Part shown: in pieces, positions 1 to 9,293 of the stretch
How the letters are laid out: each line of letters opens with the position of its first letter
Numbering within the stretch: the first letter of the stretch is position 1
Assembly: GCA_022574595.1 (NCBI GenBank)
Contig: JACZRS010000026.1
Coordinates: 1 to 36,322, forward strand
DNA: 36,322 bases
DNA from: Planctomycetota bacterium
GTDB taxonomy: Bacteria > Planctomycetota > Phycisphaerae > Phycisphaerales > SM1A02
Direction: 5' to 3'
Position numbers and translations under genes: made by a program
The notes under the pieces: model-generated
What the model saw: only the letters and a program-made list of their open reading frames with translations
What the model was told of the DNA's origin: nothing
Database searches by the model: none

Positions 1-2
1 GT

Positions 3-1436
3 TCCTCAGAGGCAGCTGTAGTACTATTTATTGTTGCTATAGGGGATCCACTTTGTGGTGCGGTAGCTGTCATCGGACAAACCGGCTCAGCTGGTGATAT
101 CAATAACACACATTGTATCGCTAATACTGTCCAAGCAAGAGCAATAATTGATATTGCTGAACACCCCAATGGTATTGTATATTACATTGCGCCTGGCAAT
201 CCTGACGGTACTTCAATCAATACAGGATATTCATGCATTCCAGGCCCAGGTAACGGCTTTGATTATTTAATTAATCTCGTGGCTGTTGATCTCTTTTTCG
301 CATGTACATTTGACGGCGAGCCTTGCAACGTGCCTACCCCGGGTATACCAGGTTGCAACGATCCTGACTGCTGTAATGAAGTTTGTATATTTGACTCATT
401 CTGCTGCGATACCGAGTGGGATGGAATTTGTGTTGACGAGGCAATTAATACAATTGGTTGCGCGATTGGCCTTGGCGCTCCTGCGTTAATCGCCTCTGGC
501 TCTGATGACAGTGTCGATGGCTACCTTGACCTATTCGTTGACGGTTTCGCTAGTGCATCTCAAGCAGCTGGTGGTCCTTTATGGATTGATCACTACAATC
601 CGGTTGGCCATCCCTTAGGTAACCCTACTTGGGCAAACACTACTATGCTTTTCACTGGCGCAACCGATAGGGTAGCTCTATCGCTGCACGAAGGTACATT
701 GTTCTACTATTCTGGTAGCACCATGACTGCAATCTTTACAGGGCCAAGCGTACTTTCTGATCAGAACAGTGATGGTGTAGATGATCAAATGGTCTCAAAC
801 TTTAGCGTATCTGGAGCGCTCGAACTCGATGTTGTTCTCACACAAAACGTCGTGAGTTCTCTAACTGCAGGTGGTACGCCTTACGCAAATTGGACCGTAA
901 GCTACGAGATTACTAACACCGGCAGTGCTGCTACTTTTAATATCCTCAGATGGACTGACGCAGACATACTCTACGGCAGCAATGACTTTGCAGATGACAC
1001 GGTTGGAACTGGAACTAACGGTGGCAGTAAATGCGATCGTTTTCTTTATCAAGGCGAAGTCGGAGATCCCGGCGCAACGCTTGCATCAAGCACTAACCAG
1101 TCAAATGCTTTATACGTTGGCTCTAAGCGCTTCTATGATCTTGACTGTGCTGGTCCCGCACCACCATTTAACTTCGGTATTGATCCCGATCCAGTATGGT
1201 CGAACAACGGCCTGCCGGTAGAATATGAAAATTATGTTGCTGGTGTCGGATATGATATTGATGGTGAGAGTGGTGCTGCGCCAGATGATGGATGTGGTAA
1301 TCTTGCAGGTGCTGATGCTTCAATGGGTATACAAGCCTCCATATCACTAGGAGCTGGTGAAACAACCACGGTTATCTTTGTTCTCACCTACGGCGCAACC
1401 ACACCAAGCGCTGGAGTTTGCGAGCCAGGAAACTGA
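3..1436 (+). CDS. Secreted Cys-rich protein, 5' end outside window
   Basis: The reading frame is open from the left edge and stops with TGA at 1434-1436. A GTG at 279 could be called as a start, but the in-frame codons before it read as continuous protein, so I treat the gene as truncated by the window. Around nt 303-461 is a dense cysteine module with the core CNDPDCC, then VCIFDSFCCDTEWDGICVDEA-like spacing, a pattern I know from exported planctomycete proteins. The rest is Gly/Ser/Thr/Asn-rich beta-type sequence (for example NWTVSYEITNTGSAATFNILRW), like an extracellular adhesin or sandwich domain. It ends without a dockerin-like tail, unlike the two other large secreted proteins here. Function is unknown; location outside the cytoplasm is inferred from the cysteine content and composition, since the signal peptide is not visible. 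Confidence 0.75.
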   Translation, partial: SSEAAVVLFIVAIGDPLCGAVAVIGQTGSAGDINNTHCIANTVQARAIIDIAEHPNGIVYYIAPGNPDGTSINTGYSCIPGPGNGFDYLINLVAVDLFFACTFDGEPCNVPTPGIPGCNDPDCCNEVCIFDSFCCDTEWDGICVDEAINTIGCAIGLGAPALIASGSDDSVDGYLDLFVDGFASASQAAGGPLWIDHYNPVGHPLGNPTWANTTMLFTGATDRVALSLHEGTLFYYSGSTMTAIFTGPSVLSDQNSDGVDDQMVSNFSVSGALELDVVLTQNVVSSLTAGGTPYANWTVSYEITNTGSAATFNILRWTDADILYGSNDFADDTVGTGTNGGSKCDRFLYQGEVGDPGATLASSTNQSNALYVGSKRFYDLDCAGPAPPFNFGIDPDPVWSNNGLPVEYENYVAGVGYDIDGESGAAPDDGCGNLAGADASMGIQASISLGAGETTTVIFVLTYGATTPSAGVCEPGN

Positions 1437-1511
1437 CCTTGCATCAGAAATATTGATACTGATCCAGATATTAAATTAGGTTACCCTGATTTACGAATTA
1501 GAAACCAAACC

Positions 1512-1539
1512 ACCCTCGGCCTTACGGTCGGGGGTTTTT
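1512..1539 (+). terminator. Rho-independent terminator of the Cys-rich protein gene
   Basis: A 10-bp stem with two G-U pairs is formed by 1512-1521 and 1526-1535 around a TTAC loop, followed by a run of T. It lies 75 bp after the stop codon. The opposite-strand ABC ATPase gene ends at 1590, so it may also act on that transcript. Confidence 0.85.
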
Positions 1540-1589
1540 ATATGATTACAATTCTGAAATACCTAGCGCATTGAATCGGTAGAGTATCA

Positions 1590-2702
1590 TCAAACACAAT
1601 GAAAGAGATGCCTGCCGAACTCGCCACATTCAAAGAGATGAACTGCGCTTGGCTCTACATCAAATCTCACATCTACTCCTGGCGAAAGATTCTCAGCGTT
1701 TGCTATGCGAGCAATAATCGTCTGTCCATCAGATGTCTTACAGTACACATCTGTTCGATCACCTAATGGTTCGGTGAGCGTGACCTTAAGAGCTAAGTAG
1801 TTTTCGCTATTTGTGCTACTTTTATTGTTTAGCGCTTCAGGACGAATGCCTGCAACAACCTGCTTATCTACATAGTTTGCTGCTGCATCCTGCATTTCCT
1901 TTGATAGCTGCAGTTTAATATTGCTGCTACCACAAAAACATAACTGCCCATTATCTTTTTCAATTATTCCATCAAGAAAATTCATAGGTGGCATACCCAC
2001 AAATCCGGCTACGAATCTATTTATTGGCCTTTGATATATCTCTAAGGGTTTACCGATTTGTTGTACCTCACCATTAGCCATGACTACCACTTGATCGCCA
2101 AGCGTCATAGCTTCTTCTTGATCGTGAGTTACATAAATAGTCGTTGTCATTAATCGCATATGAAGTGATTTTAATTCGCTGCGCATTTGCATGCGAAGCT
2201 TGGCATCAAGATTGCTCAAAGGTTCATCCAGCAGGAAACACTGAGGATTTCTAACAATTGCCCTACCAACCGCTACTCGCTGTTGTTGACCACCTGATAG
2301 GGCGTGGGGTTTGCGATCAAGTAAATCTGTGATGCCTAACATTTGAGCTGTCTGATGTACACGCTGGTTAATTTCTTTTTTGGCCACCTTGCGCATCTTG
2401 AGCCCAAAAGCCATATTCTTAAACACGGTCATGTGTGGGTAAAGCGCATAGTCCTGAAAGACCATTGCAATGTCACGATCTTTAGGGTGCAATTTGTTTA
2501 CTATTTTTTCGCCGATGCGGATAGTTCCGCTGGTTAATTCTTCCAGACCAGCAATAAGGCGCAATGTTGTAGTTTTCCCACATCCAGATGGTCCGACTAA
2601 GACAACGAATTGGCCGTCCGCGATAGTTAATGACAGATCCTTTACAGCCTGGACCTTGCCTGGGAATGTCTTGGAGATAGATTCGAGGGTGATTTGGGCC
2701 AT
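1590..2702 (-). CDS. Sugar ABC transporter ATP-binding protein (MsmX/MalK/UgpC type)
   Basis: This 370-residue ATPase would power carbohydrate import on the cytoplasmic face of the inner membrane. Visible motifs are Walker A GPSGCGKTT (37-45), the Q-loop at Q83, the signature LSGGQQQ (135-141), Walker B CFLLDEP (155-161) and the switch histidine in THDQEE (193). A C-terminal regulatory TOBE/OB region follows from about 235, with the family motif AGIRPEAL. Length is typical of the MalK/UgpC family. No permease lies beside it; the matching type-I permeases and binding protein lie at 8400-11526 on the other strand, so I infer it serves them, possibly as a shared ATPase. The start ATG is preceded by GGTGG about 7 nt upstream. 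It is divergent from the GH172 gene across 114 bp. Confidence 0.92.
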   Translation of the reverse strand: MAQITLESISKTFPGKVQAVKDLSLTIADGQFVVLVGPSGCGKTTTLRLIAGLEELTSGTIRIGEKIVNKLHPKDRDIAMVFQDYALYPHMTVFKNMAFGLKMRKVAKKEINQRVHQTAQMLGITDLLDRKPHALSGGQQQRVAVGRAIVRNPQCFLLDEPLSNLDAKLRMQMRSELKSLHMRLMTTTIYVTHDQEEAMTLGDQVVVMANGEVQQIGKPLEIYQRPINRFVAGFVGMPPMNFLDGIIEKDNGQLCFCGSSNIKLQLSKEMQDAAANYVDKQVVAGIRPEALNNKSSTNSENYLALKVTLTEPLGDRTDVYCKTSDGQTIIARIANAENLSPGVDVRFDVEPSAVHLFECGEFGRHLFHCV

Positions 2703-2816
2703 TAAGTGCCACCATTAAATACAATTGAACCAGAACAGGATAGCTTACCTACGCAAGAAGTGAATATTCTAGTAAGAATCCAACTATAAACAGAATCGAA
2801 TCAGCCAGGAGCAAGG

Positions 2817-3872
2817 ATGAACAATCTTTTTAATCCCTTAATTGACATAGCCACGCTAAGACAAGCCCAAACCCGTTCGATTTCTGCGGAAAATCCAACC
2901 GGCGAAAAAGCCGCAGGCGCTCAAGCAATACCTGGTGAGGATGAACATTGCACCGATGCGGCTCGCAAACTTGGAAAAGGCTGGAAGGTTCGACCGTGCC
3001 TTAAGAATATTGCTACTGGTGAAACTGTAACTCTTGCTCAAATAAAAGGGCCTGCAACAATCCAACATATTTGGTGTACTGTCGATGCAAAGTTTATTAA
3101 CAGCATTACATTGCGGGCCTATTACGATGACTCGCAGCAACCATCAATCGATGCACCACTTGGGCATTTCTTCGCAAATGGTTTAGATGGCCTGGCGCTG
3201 GTTAATTCAATACCCATCGCAGTAAATCCGCGTGGCGGAATGAACTGCTATTGGCCCATGCCGTTTCATGAGAATATGCGCCTAGAAATTATCAATAACA
3301 GCTCGCAGATAATTAACGAGTTCTTTTTTCAAATCACCTATGAGTTGGGTGAGATTACTGATAACACGGGTTATTTTCACGCTCGATCTAATCAATCAAC
3401 AACAAGCCGCCAATGTCCCGAGCACATTATTCTAGAAACCATCAAAGGGCAAGGTCATTACATTGGAACTTACCTGTTATGGAAGCAGTACGATGCGGGT
3501 TGGTGGGGTGAAGGAGAGGTTAAATTCTTTCTAGATGGTGACCCCAAGGATAGGCCAACCATTTGCGGAACCGGAACCGAAGACTACTTCGGCGGGGCAT
3601 GGGGATTCACAGGTCCAGACCCTGATGATCCAACACCAGTTACATTTAGCAGCCCATTCCTTGGCTATCCACAAGCGGGAATAAAAAAGTGTATGCCCGA
3701 TGGACGCGAAGCAATATTGCACTCCCTATACCGCTGGCATATCCCTGATCCGATTCACTTTAAACAAGATATTAAAGTTACAGTTCAGGCATTGGGCTGG
3801 CAGGAAGATGGGACATATCTGCCTCTTGCCGATGACCTCGCTTCCGTTGCGTATTGGTATCAAGCGCCATAG
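2817..3872 (+). CDS. GH172 (DUF2961) family glycoside hydrolase
   Basis: At 351 residues it matches the DUF2961/GH172 family in length and motifs: LRQAQTRSISAENPTG near the N-terminus, WCTVD, RAYYDD, then WWGEGEVKFFLDGD and GTGTEDYFGGAWGF. Characterised GH172 enzymes act on fructofuranosides and arabinofuranosides. Their two catalytic glutamates are, as I recall, 21 residues apart; here E234 (second E of GEGE) and E255 (TGTED) are exactly 21 apart, so both appear intact. There is no signal peptide, so the enzyme is probably cytoplasmic and works on imported sugar. The start ATG has AGGAG at 2807-2811 and AAGG just before it. The neighbours (ABC ATPase, GH2 enzyme, ABC permeases) support a role in oligosaccharide breakdown. 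The exact substrate cannot be read from sequence. Confidence 0.9.
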   Translation: MNNLFNPLIDIATLRQAQTRSISAENPTGEKAAGAQAIPGEDEHCTDAARKLGKGWKVRPCLKNIATGETVTLAQIKGPATIQHIWCTVDAKFINSITLRAYYDDSQQPSIDAPLGHFFANGLDGLALVNSIPIAVNPRGGMNCYWPMPFHENMRLEIINNSSQIINEFFFQITYELGEITDNTGYFHARSNQSTTSRQCPEHIILETIKGQGHYIGTYLLWKQYDAGWWGEGEVKFFLDGDPKDRPTICGTGTEDYFGGAWGFTGPDPDDPTPVTFSSPFLGYPQAGIKKCMPDGREAILHSLYRWHIPDPIHFKQDIKVTVQALGWQEDGTYLPLADDLASVAYWYQAP

Positions 3873-3917
3873 CCAAGTTTAATGAAGCAATACTAGCTAA
3901 TGAGAGATCTGATTCGC

Positions 3918-3923
3918 TATAAT
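3918..3923 (+). promoter_or_regulatory. Possible -10 box before the zincin gene
   Basis: A perfect TATAAT lies 20 bp before the GTG start of the HExxH protein. The hexamer at the expected -35 distance (AGCTAA) is poor, so this is only a weak promoter candidate. If used, transcription would begin about 14 nt before the first GTG, giving a very short leader. Confidence 0.3.
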
Positions 3924-3943
3924 AAATTGTTAGGATTCAGAGA

Positions 3944-5539
3944 GTGGTGACCACAAAGGGTAATCCATTGAAACGAACAATTGGCATGGTGGTATTCCTT
4001 GTTCTAGCTTTTGCAAGCATAGTGATTGTTTCGCTGATTAAGCAGAACTCCAGTTCCCCTGTGAAATCTGAGAATGCTGATGCTGTCACTTTTCCTCAGC
4101 CCTATTCTCGCCGCGATGATGAAGCCTGGCACAAGCGCTATGTAGAGCCTGTAGAAATTCCCCTAGAGATACGCAAATTACTTGCTGAAGGCGAACCCTC
4201 ATATACAGATCAGCAAGCTCAGGAGTGGGTTGACCGATTACTACCGATAGTTGAGCGCGTCACAAAGCGATCGTTTATCAAACGTCCCACAGTGCAGCTT
4301 GGAAACCGCAAACAACTTGCTGAATCCCTGGTTCGAGACCTATTACCCCAAATGCACTATTATATTACTGAACAACACAAACATACCGGCGTTACAGAAT
4401 TGATGCTTGCTAAAGATCAGGCGCGTTTACTGGCGCCAGCAATATTGGGGAAATACGGCATAATAGATCAGGTACTTTACCTGGCACCGACTAATCTTCA
4501 GTCAGTTATAGAAATCATGGACATAGAAGAAGATCTTATAGAACCGATGACCATGCTCATTGTTGCGCACGAACTTACGCATGCACTTCAAGATCAAATC
4601 GTTGGACTCAAGCCTTATCTCGATTATAATTCTTCGTTTTCCTCCAACCAGGCTGCCCAAGCAACTATTGAAGGCCATGCTGTTTTTATTGAAGAGCTTG
4701 TTGCTAAGGAGCTTGGATATGAAGAGGCTGCACAAACATTTGCGAGATTACTATCCTCAAATCCTTTTTCATTCGACGACCCGGAATTTCAAGAGTTAAT
4801 GGATATGCTGACAACACCCCTGGAGCAAATATACCTTGGTGGCCGTGATTTTATTTCCTACCACTACCAAAAGGGAGGAATGGAGCGAGTATGGGAAATC
4901 CTGGAAAATCCACCGACATCAACAACAATGATAAGTGCACCATCAACCTATGGCACGGAGTTGGCGGTCGAAATCAATCTGTCTGAAATCCTAGATGGTA
5001 TTGAAACATTTTATGGAAAAGGCAGAGCTAACTGGAATATAAATGAGCTGTCTTATACATCAATTGAACTAAGAACCCTCTATTCAATGCTGGATAGTGA
5101 TGTTCGCAACGACATTGCATCAAGTGTGCAACAAACGTATGTACGAACTACTTCCCAATATGGTAAAAGCGGGAGTGTAACTATATCAGTGATGATGCTG
5201 ACGAATGATTCGTTCGGACCGCGTTTTATAAAAGCCAATGAGGATATGTTACAGCAACAAAGTTATAATATGATAGATGCGGAATACAATCGCACATCGA
5301 ATTTTTCAATTGTAGAATTTGAGGGTATCAAGGCTGATATTTGCAGATTGCTGTCGTTTGATGTACAGCATGGCAATGGTGCATCAACCTTGAATGTCTC
5401 GCTGAGAGTGCTGCGTGGGAATGTATTGATTGAGATTTCTGATGATCGTATCAACCTGAATGATAAAGCCTTAACTTCAATTGTCGAGGAAATATTCAAG
5501 CGGATTGAAAAGAATACAGATGGATCATCATCAAATTAG
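3944..5539 (+). CDS. Membrane-anchored HExxH zincin, family not recognised
   Basis: This 531-residue protein has one N-terminal hydrophobic segment (about 12-32), so it is probably anchored in the membrane with its body in the periplasm. The sequence VAHELTHALQDQ contains the HExxH zinc motif (209-213). A following helix, ATIEGHAVFIEEL (about 240-252), offers E243 or E250/E251 as a third ligand in gluzincin fashion. I do not recognise the family; HELTHALQD resembles that of several uncharacterised bacterial metallopeptidases. The C-terminal 150 residues look like a beta-rich accessory domain. The start is uncertain: two GTG codons at 3944 and 3947, or the ATG at 3986 that would trim the N-terminus but keep the membrane segment. 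It lies 71 bp after GH172, and its end overlaps the end of the GH2 gene by 9 bp. A link to sugar use is not evident. Confidence 0.8.
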   Translation: MVTTKGNPLKRTIGMVVFLVLAFASIVIVSLIKQNSSSPVKSENADAVTFPQPYSRRDDEAWHKRYVEPVEIPLEIRKLLAEGEPSYTDQQAQEWVDRLLPIVERVTKRSFIKRPTVQLGNRKQLAESLVRDLLPQMHYYITEQHKHTGVTELMLAKDQARLLAPAILGKYGIIDQVLYLAPTNLQSVIEIMDIEEDLIEPMTMLIVAHELTHALQDQIVGLKPYLDYNSSFSSNQAAQATIEGHAVFIEELVAKELGYEEAAQTFARLLSSNPFSFDDPEFQELMDMLTTPLEQIYLGGRDFISYHYQKGGMERVWEILENPPTSTTMISAPSTYGTELAVEINLSEILDGIETFYGKGRANWNINELSYTSIELRTLYSMLDSDVRNDIASSVQQTYVRTTSQYGKSGSVTISVMMLTNDSFGPRFIKANEDMLQQQSYNMIDAEYNRTSNFSIVEFEGIKADICRLLSFDVQHGNGASTLNVSLRVLRGNVLIEISDDRINLNDKALTSIVEEIFKRIEKNTDGSSSN

Positions 5540-8302
5540 CATGTATTTCGACAATTGCGCTGGATCTATTCTGCTTGCAGCGTTTTCATATTGCGAGAAT
5601 TCTTGACATAGCAGTTTCTTAAGTAGCCACTGTCCCGCTGTTTCTGTGTGGTCAAGACTGCTAACAACAAGTAACCCGCTACCTACCCTAGTCAAAAATA
5701 GCTGATCAAAGAATTGCACGCGTTTAGTTTGATTATGTGTATATACCAGACGTATTAACGGATCGATTTTGTCAACAAGTCCTAAGTCCTCGACTGGAAT
5801 AATGCGTGCATAACGTCGAGTAAGATCATAACCCAGCAGATCAACGATCCATTCACTATCACCAATATCAATTGGACCTTGTTCGATAATTAGAGGTACT
5901 TGTCCGAAGAGCCATTCATATCGTGTGCCGATGCCGCCCTCTGCTTTTGATGCCAGCAGAACTACTCTGCCGCCTGACTCCATAAAGGTTAATAGCTTAT
6001 TTGTTAATCTATGAGTAAGGACTACTTGGGTATCACCTGGCAATGGCTCATGATGATTCCACGCTGGCAAATGAGGCGCTATACTAGCTGGATCAGGCAG
6101 AATACTCTCCCAACTTGTTGCGCGTAAGCCAAAGCCTCGACTATAGCCTCGTTCCAGCTCATCCAGTTCATTGTCTTTTTCGGTAAATGGGAATCCATCT
6201 AAACGCACAATATTCTTGAGCCTCTGACCTTCAATACCAGGAAAAGCCCAAAGATCCCAATGGTTCTTCGCTACAGATTCTAAGCGTGCTGTTACGCGCA
6301 CACAAGTAGGTTTATTTACATCAGGCAATTGCAACCGAATCGATTCAGCAATAATCTCACCCGGCTTGCAACATATTGCTTTGGTATCAAACTCCGCTAC
6401 ATAATTTGCTTCTGATTCGATCGTTATCAGCACCGGCTGATCAATTATATTGCTGCTGAAATTTGATACCGCAATATCGCAAACAATTACTTGTTCTTTA
6501 GCTGAACAAAAACCCCTTCGGTGATTTGGTGTATGAAGTAAAATAGTTACATCACAAAGCCAACCTCGACAATCTTCTGCGGTAAATCGCCAACGATCAA
6601 GATCATCCATCAGGCCACATTGTAGTTGTGGAACATCTCGCAAATGATTCATCACCAATCCGCTATGGTTTGGATAGAAACGAAATTGCTCCATCTGAAA
6701 TTTTCTGCCTATTAGGTGATGTCTATCACCCTGGCGGATAAATCTCTCTATGACCTCCTTGCCATACTGCTTTTCCCAAGCGCTAGTCAATTCCTGTTTA
6801 TGCTCAAAGCCCCCGGCTTGCCACCACGGCAACTTGCCCGCAACTCTTTTAGTAATTGATTCTGTGTCAGGCCAGGATGTGAATAAAACCGTCTCCCCCA
6901 TAACAAATGGTTTTTCTGGGAGCTTAGCTAGAGTTTGCTGTAGGTCTTTGAGATAAAACACCCATCTGCCTGAGTTATCGTATGTGTGTTCATCATGCAG
7001 ATCAGTTTGATCTGGATCGCTAAGCTTAAAATTAGCTGTTTGAACTTGATGTAGTTGATTTGGCAATTTCTTCTTAGCAGTCCCCCACCACCAGTCTGCT
7101 AGATTCTTATCAAAGCAAGGATGCTCGCATGTTGCGCTTACAATAATTACAGATGTGTGGTTGCGGTCCATCCGCATGAATGCTTCAAATAACCTTTTAT
7201 ATTCAGCATGATATTCACTACCCATCTGCGATTGCCAAACCGGATGTTCCTGCCAAATTAACATTCCCATTTCATCTGCGATATCAAAGAAATACTCAGG
7301 CGGATACCACATACATAAACAAACCGTATTAAACCCCATCTCCAGCAGATGTTGAAATTGATCTCTAACTTCAGCAGGCGTTGGTGATGGAGCGATATGC
7401 TTTGGTTCATGCCCCCAGTGAAGAATACCACGCAAAAATATCGGAGAACCATTAAGAAGAATCTGCGAACCGCGAGTTTCGATGCTGCGGAAACCAAATT
7501 TGATTCTATGCGTTTCGCTGATTTGCTTGTTATGAAGTAGATCAACTTCGGCTGTATACAAATAGGGATTATTAGGCGACCATAAAACTGGATCGCCTAT
7601 GAAAAGTGAAGTCGCCTGGATATCGCTTTCAACTTGCACAAGGTTGTTACCTTCATGGTCAAGAATCCGTAATGTAAGCGAACCTTGCTCTATCTCATTG
7701 GGCGATTCTAATTCTAAGTCTAATTTCACTTCTCCATTGGTTGGATTCGCTTTTATTTTGACGCCATTTGAAATAGAGCAGATCGGACCGGTCCTTAGCA
7801 AGCATAAATCCTGCCACACCCCTCCATGTTGCATACTTATTACATCATGAAAACCTTTAGTAATGTGACCAGTTTGAAGTTCGCCTTCCTTAACTTTCTC
7901 CGCAGCTATCTCATCAACTCGAAGGAGTAATTCCAAACTCGATCCATTACGAATCGCTTGAGGAATCTCAAACTGAAATGGCACATAGTCGCCTATGTGC
8001 TTACCTATTGATAAACCATTGATCCACACCTCAATATCAGTTGCAACCGCTTGAAAACGAATCCATAGCCGCTGCGAACTATCTAGCTTGTGCCAAGCCT
8101 CGGGTAATATCACAGTTTTCTTAAACCATGCGATTCCATGGAAATCTGTACCTAAGACAGTTTGCCAGGCACATGGGAGATTGATTTCCTGCCAATCCTT
8201 GCAGTTATCAACAGGAGGCTGGCTTGAATCCTTACCCTGTTGAGGGCACACAAGCCAGAAGCCACCGAGAACCATCGCAGAATTTTCTGGGTCTAGAGCC
8301 AT
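5531..8302 (-). CDS. Divergent GH2-family glycoside hydrolase (beta-galactosidase/glucuronidase-like)
   Basis: The 923-residue protein has GH2 architecture. An N-terminal jelly roll (about 10-170) carries WFKKTVILP and WINGLSIGKH; an Ig-like domain follows; and a TIM barrel begins at GSPIFLRGILHWGHEP, with FNTVCLCMWYPPEYFFDIADE and WQEHPVWQ. The catalytic pair appears to be the E in ATCEHP (about 393) and the E in FVMGET (about 470), 77 apart, close to the LacZ spacing. The asparagine that normally precedes the acid/base is cysteine here. A long C-terminal extension of about 350 residues carries further beta-domains and a Rossmann-like stretch (GGRVVLLASKAEGG). No signal peptide is seen. I chose the ATG at 8302 because CCAGGA sits 5 nt upstream; an in-frame ATG at 8317 adds five residues but its AGGA lies too close. 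Substrate unknown. Confidence 0.88.
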   Translation of the reverse strand: MALDPENSAMVLGGFWLVCPQQGKDSSQPPVDNCKDWQEINLPCAWQTVLGTDFHGIAWFKKTVILPEAWHKLDSSQRLWIRFQAVATDIEVWINGLSIGKHIGDYVPFQFEIPQAIRNGSSLELLLRVDEIAAEKVKEGELQTGHITKGFHDVISMQHGGVWQDLCLLRTGPICSISNGVKIKANPTNGEVKLDLELESPNEIEQGSLTLRILDHEGNNLVQVESDIQATSLFIGDPVLWSPNNPYLYTAEVDLLHNKQISETHRIKFGFRSIETRGSQILLNGSPIFLRGILHWGHEPKHIAPSPTPAEVRDQFQHLLEMGFNTVCLCMWYPPEYFFDIADEMGMLIWQEHPVWQSQMGSEYHAEYKRLFEAFMRMDRNHTSVIIVSATCEHPCFDKNLADWWWGTAKKKLPNQLHQVQTANFKLSDPDQTDLHDEHTYDNSGRWVFYLKDLQQTLAKLPEKPFVMGETVLFTSWPDTESITKRVAGKLPWWQAGGFEHKQELTSAWEKQYGKEVIERFIRQGDRHHLIGRKFQMEQFRFYPNHSGLVMNHLRDVPQLQCGLMDDLDRWRFTAEDCRGWLCDVTILLHTPNHRRGFCSAKEQVIVCDIAVSNFSSNIIDQPVLITIESEANYVAEFDTKAICCKPGEIIAESIRLQLPDVNKPTCVRVTARLESVAKNHWDLWAFPGIEGQRLKNIVRLDGFPFTEKDNELDELERGYSRGFGLRATSWESILPDPASIAPHLPAWNHHEPLPGDTQVVLTHRLTNKLLTFMESGGRVVLLASKAEGGIGTRYEWLFGQVPLIIEQGPIDIGDSEWIVDLLGYDLTRRYARIIPVEDLGLVDKIDPLIRLVYTHNQTKRVQFFDQLFLTRVGSGLLVVSSLDHTETAGQWLLKKLLCQEFSQYENAASRIDPAQLSKYMLI

Positions 8303-8399
8303 AAGTTCCTGGATCATATCCTAAGTGTTACAAGCTTCTGCTATCTTGGATATATGTGAGGTTAGATGTGTACCGAATTGAGGATATTTTCGCAAGCGT

Positions 8400-9293
8400 A
8401 TGAGAGATCGATCATTAAATAGTGGCTGGGCGTTTGCTGCGTTTCCCCTTGCAGTAATTTTCGTATTTACCTTACTTCCAACTATCGCTGGGGCGGGCCT
8501 TAGTTTCTTTGAGTGGAGCGGTAGCGGACTGCCGCAATTCATCGGATTAGAAAATTACTACGCAGCGATTGGACACGATCAACAAATGTGGTTTGCACTG
8601 CGCAATACCTTAATCTTTGCACTGGCAACCGTACCTGTAACTGTAATACTTTCATTTATCCTTGCAGCAATTCTGCGCGCCGAATGGTTTGTTGGAAGGC
8701 GTATCGCTCAAGCCATGCTCTTTATGCCCATGGTCATTTCAATCGTAGCAATCGGCTTCATTTGGCGCTGGGTGCTTGATCCACACTCGGGTTTGCTTAA
8801 CTTTGCGATGGAGTCAGTTGGACTGGATCATTTGTTTAGCAATTGGCCTCCGCCCTGGCTTGGTGATAGTCCCTGGGCACTTGGGGGGATGTGCTTTATA
8901 CATGTTTGGAGGAATCTTGGATTTGGCGTAGTGCTTTATCTAGCTGCTCTTAGCCGAGTTCCAAAATCTCAATATGAAGCAGCAGGTGTTGATGGTGCAG
9001 GTTCCTGGCATGCAACTTGGCGCATATCCTGGCCGGCTGTGCGACACATGACATTGTTCCTCATAATTACCAGTTCAATCTGGTCATTGCAGGTCTTTGA
9101 CCTTGTCTGGGTGATGACCGGAGGAGCGGAACAACCCTGGACTGATGTACTTAACACCCACCTTTACCGAGAATTTAGCGCAAATCGACTCGGTTACTCC
9201 GCAACCATCGGAGTGTTTATACTGCTTATCACAGCTGTCATTACCGCAATGCAGCTTTGGTGGATGCGCCAACCACGAAAGGATGAAGCATGA
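8400..9293 (+). CDS. Sugar ABC transporter permease (MalF/UgpA type)
   Basis: A 297-residue inner-membrane protein with about six transmembrane segments, beginning with FAAFPLAVIFVFTLLPTIAGAGLSFF. The cytoplasmic coupling (EAA) loop reads YEAAGVDGAGSWHATWRISWPAV (about 197-219), the standard docking site for the ATPase. It forms a heterodimer with the next gene, whose ATG overlaps its stop (ATGA at 9290-9293). The gene is divergent from GH2 across about 100 bp, so both may be controlled from that gap. The start ATG has no well-placed Shine-Dalgarno sequence (AGGA lies about 15 nt away). Confidence 0.93.
   Translation: MRDRSLNSGWAFAAFPLAVIFVFTLLPTIAGAGLSFFEWSGSGLPQFIGLENYYAAIGHDQQMWFALRNTLIFALATVPVTVILSFILAAILRAEWFVGRRIAQAMLFMPMVISIVAIGFIWRWVLDPHSGLLNFAMESVGLDHLFSNWPPPWLGDSPWALGGMCFIHVWRNLGFGVVLYLAALSRVPKSQYEAAGVDGAGSWHATWRISWPAVRHMTLFLIITSSIWSLQVFDLVWVMTGGAEQPWTDVLNTHLYREFSANRLGYSATIGVFILLITAVITAMQLWWMRQPRKDEA

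Noticed and set aside
2703-8399. Shared operator between the ATPase/GH172 gap (2703-2816) and the GH2/permease gap (8318-8399)
   Set aside because: Both gaps were compared for a LacI-type palindrome; only an isolated GAATATTC in the first was found, with no counterpart in the second.
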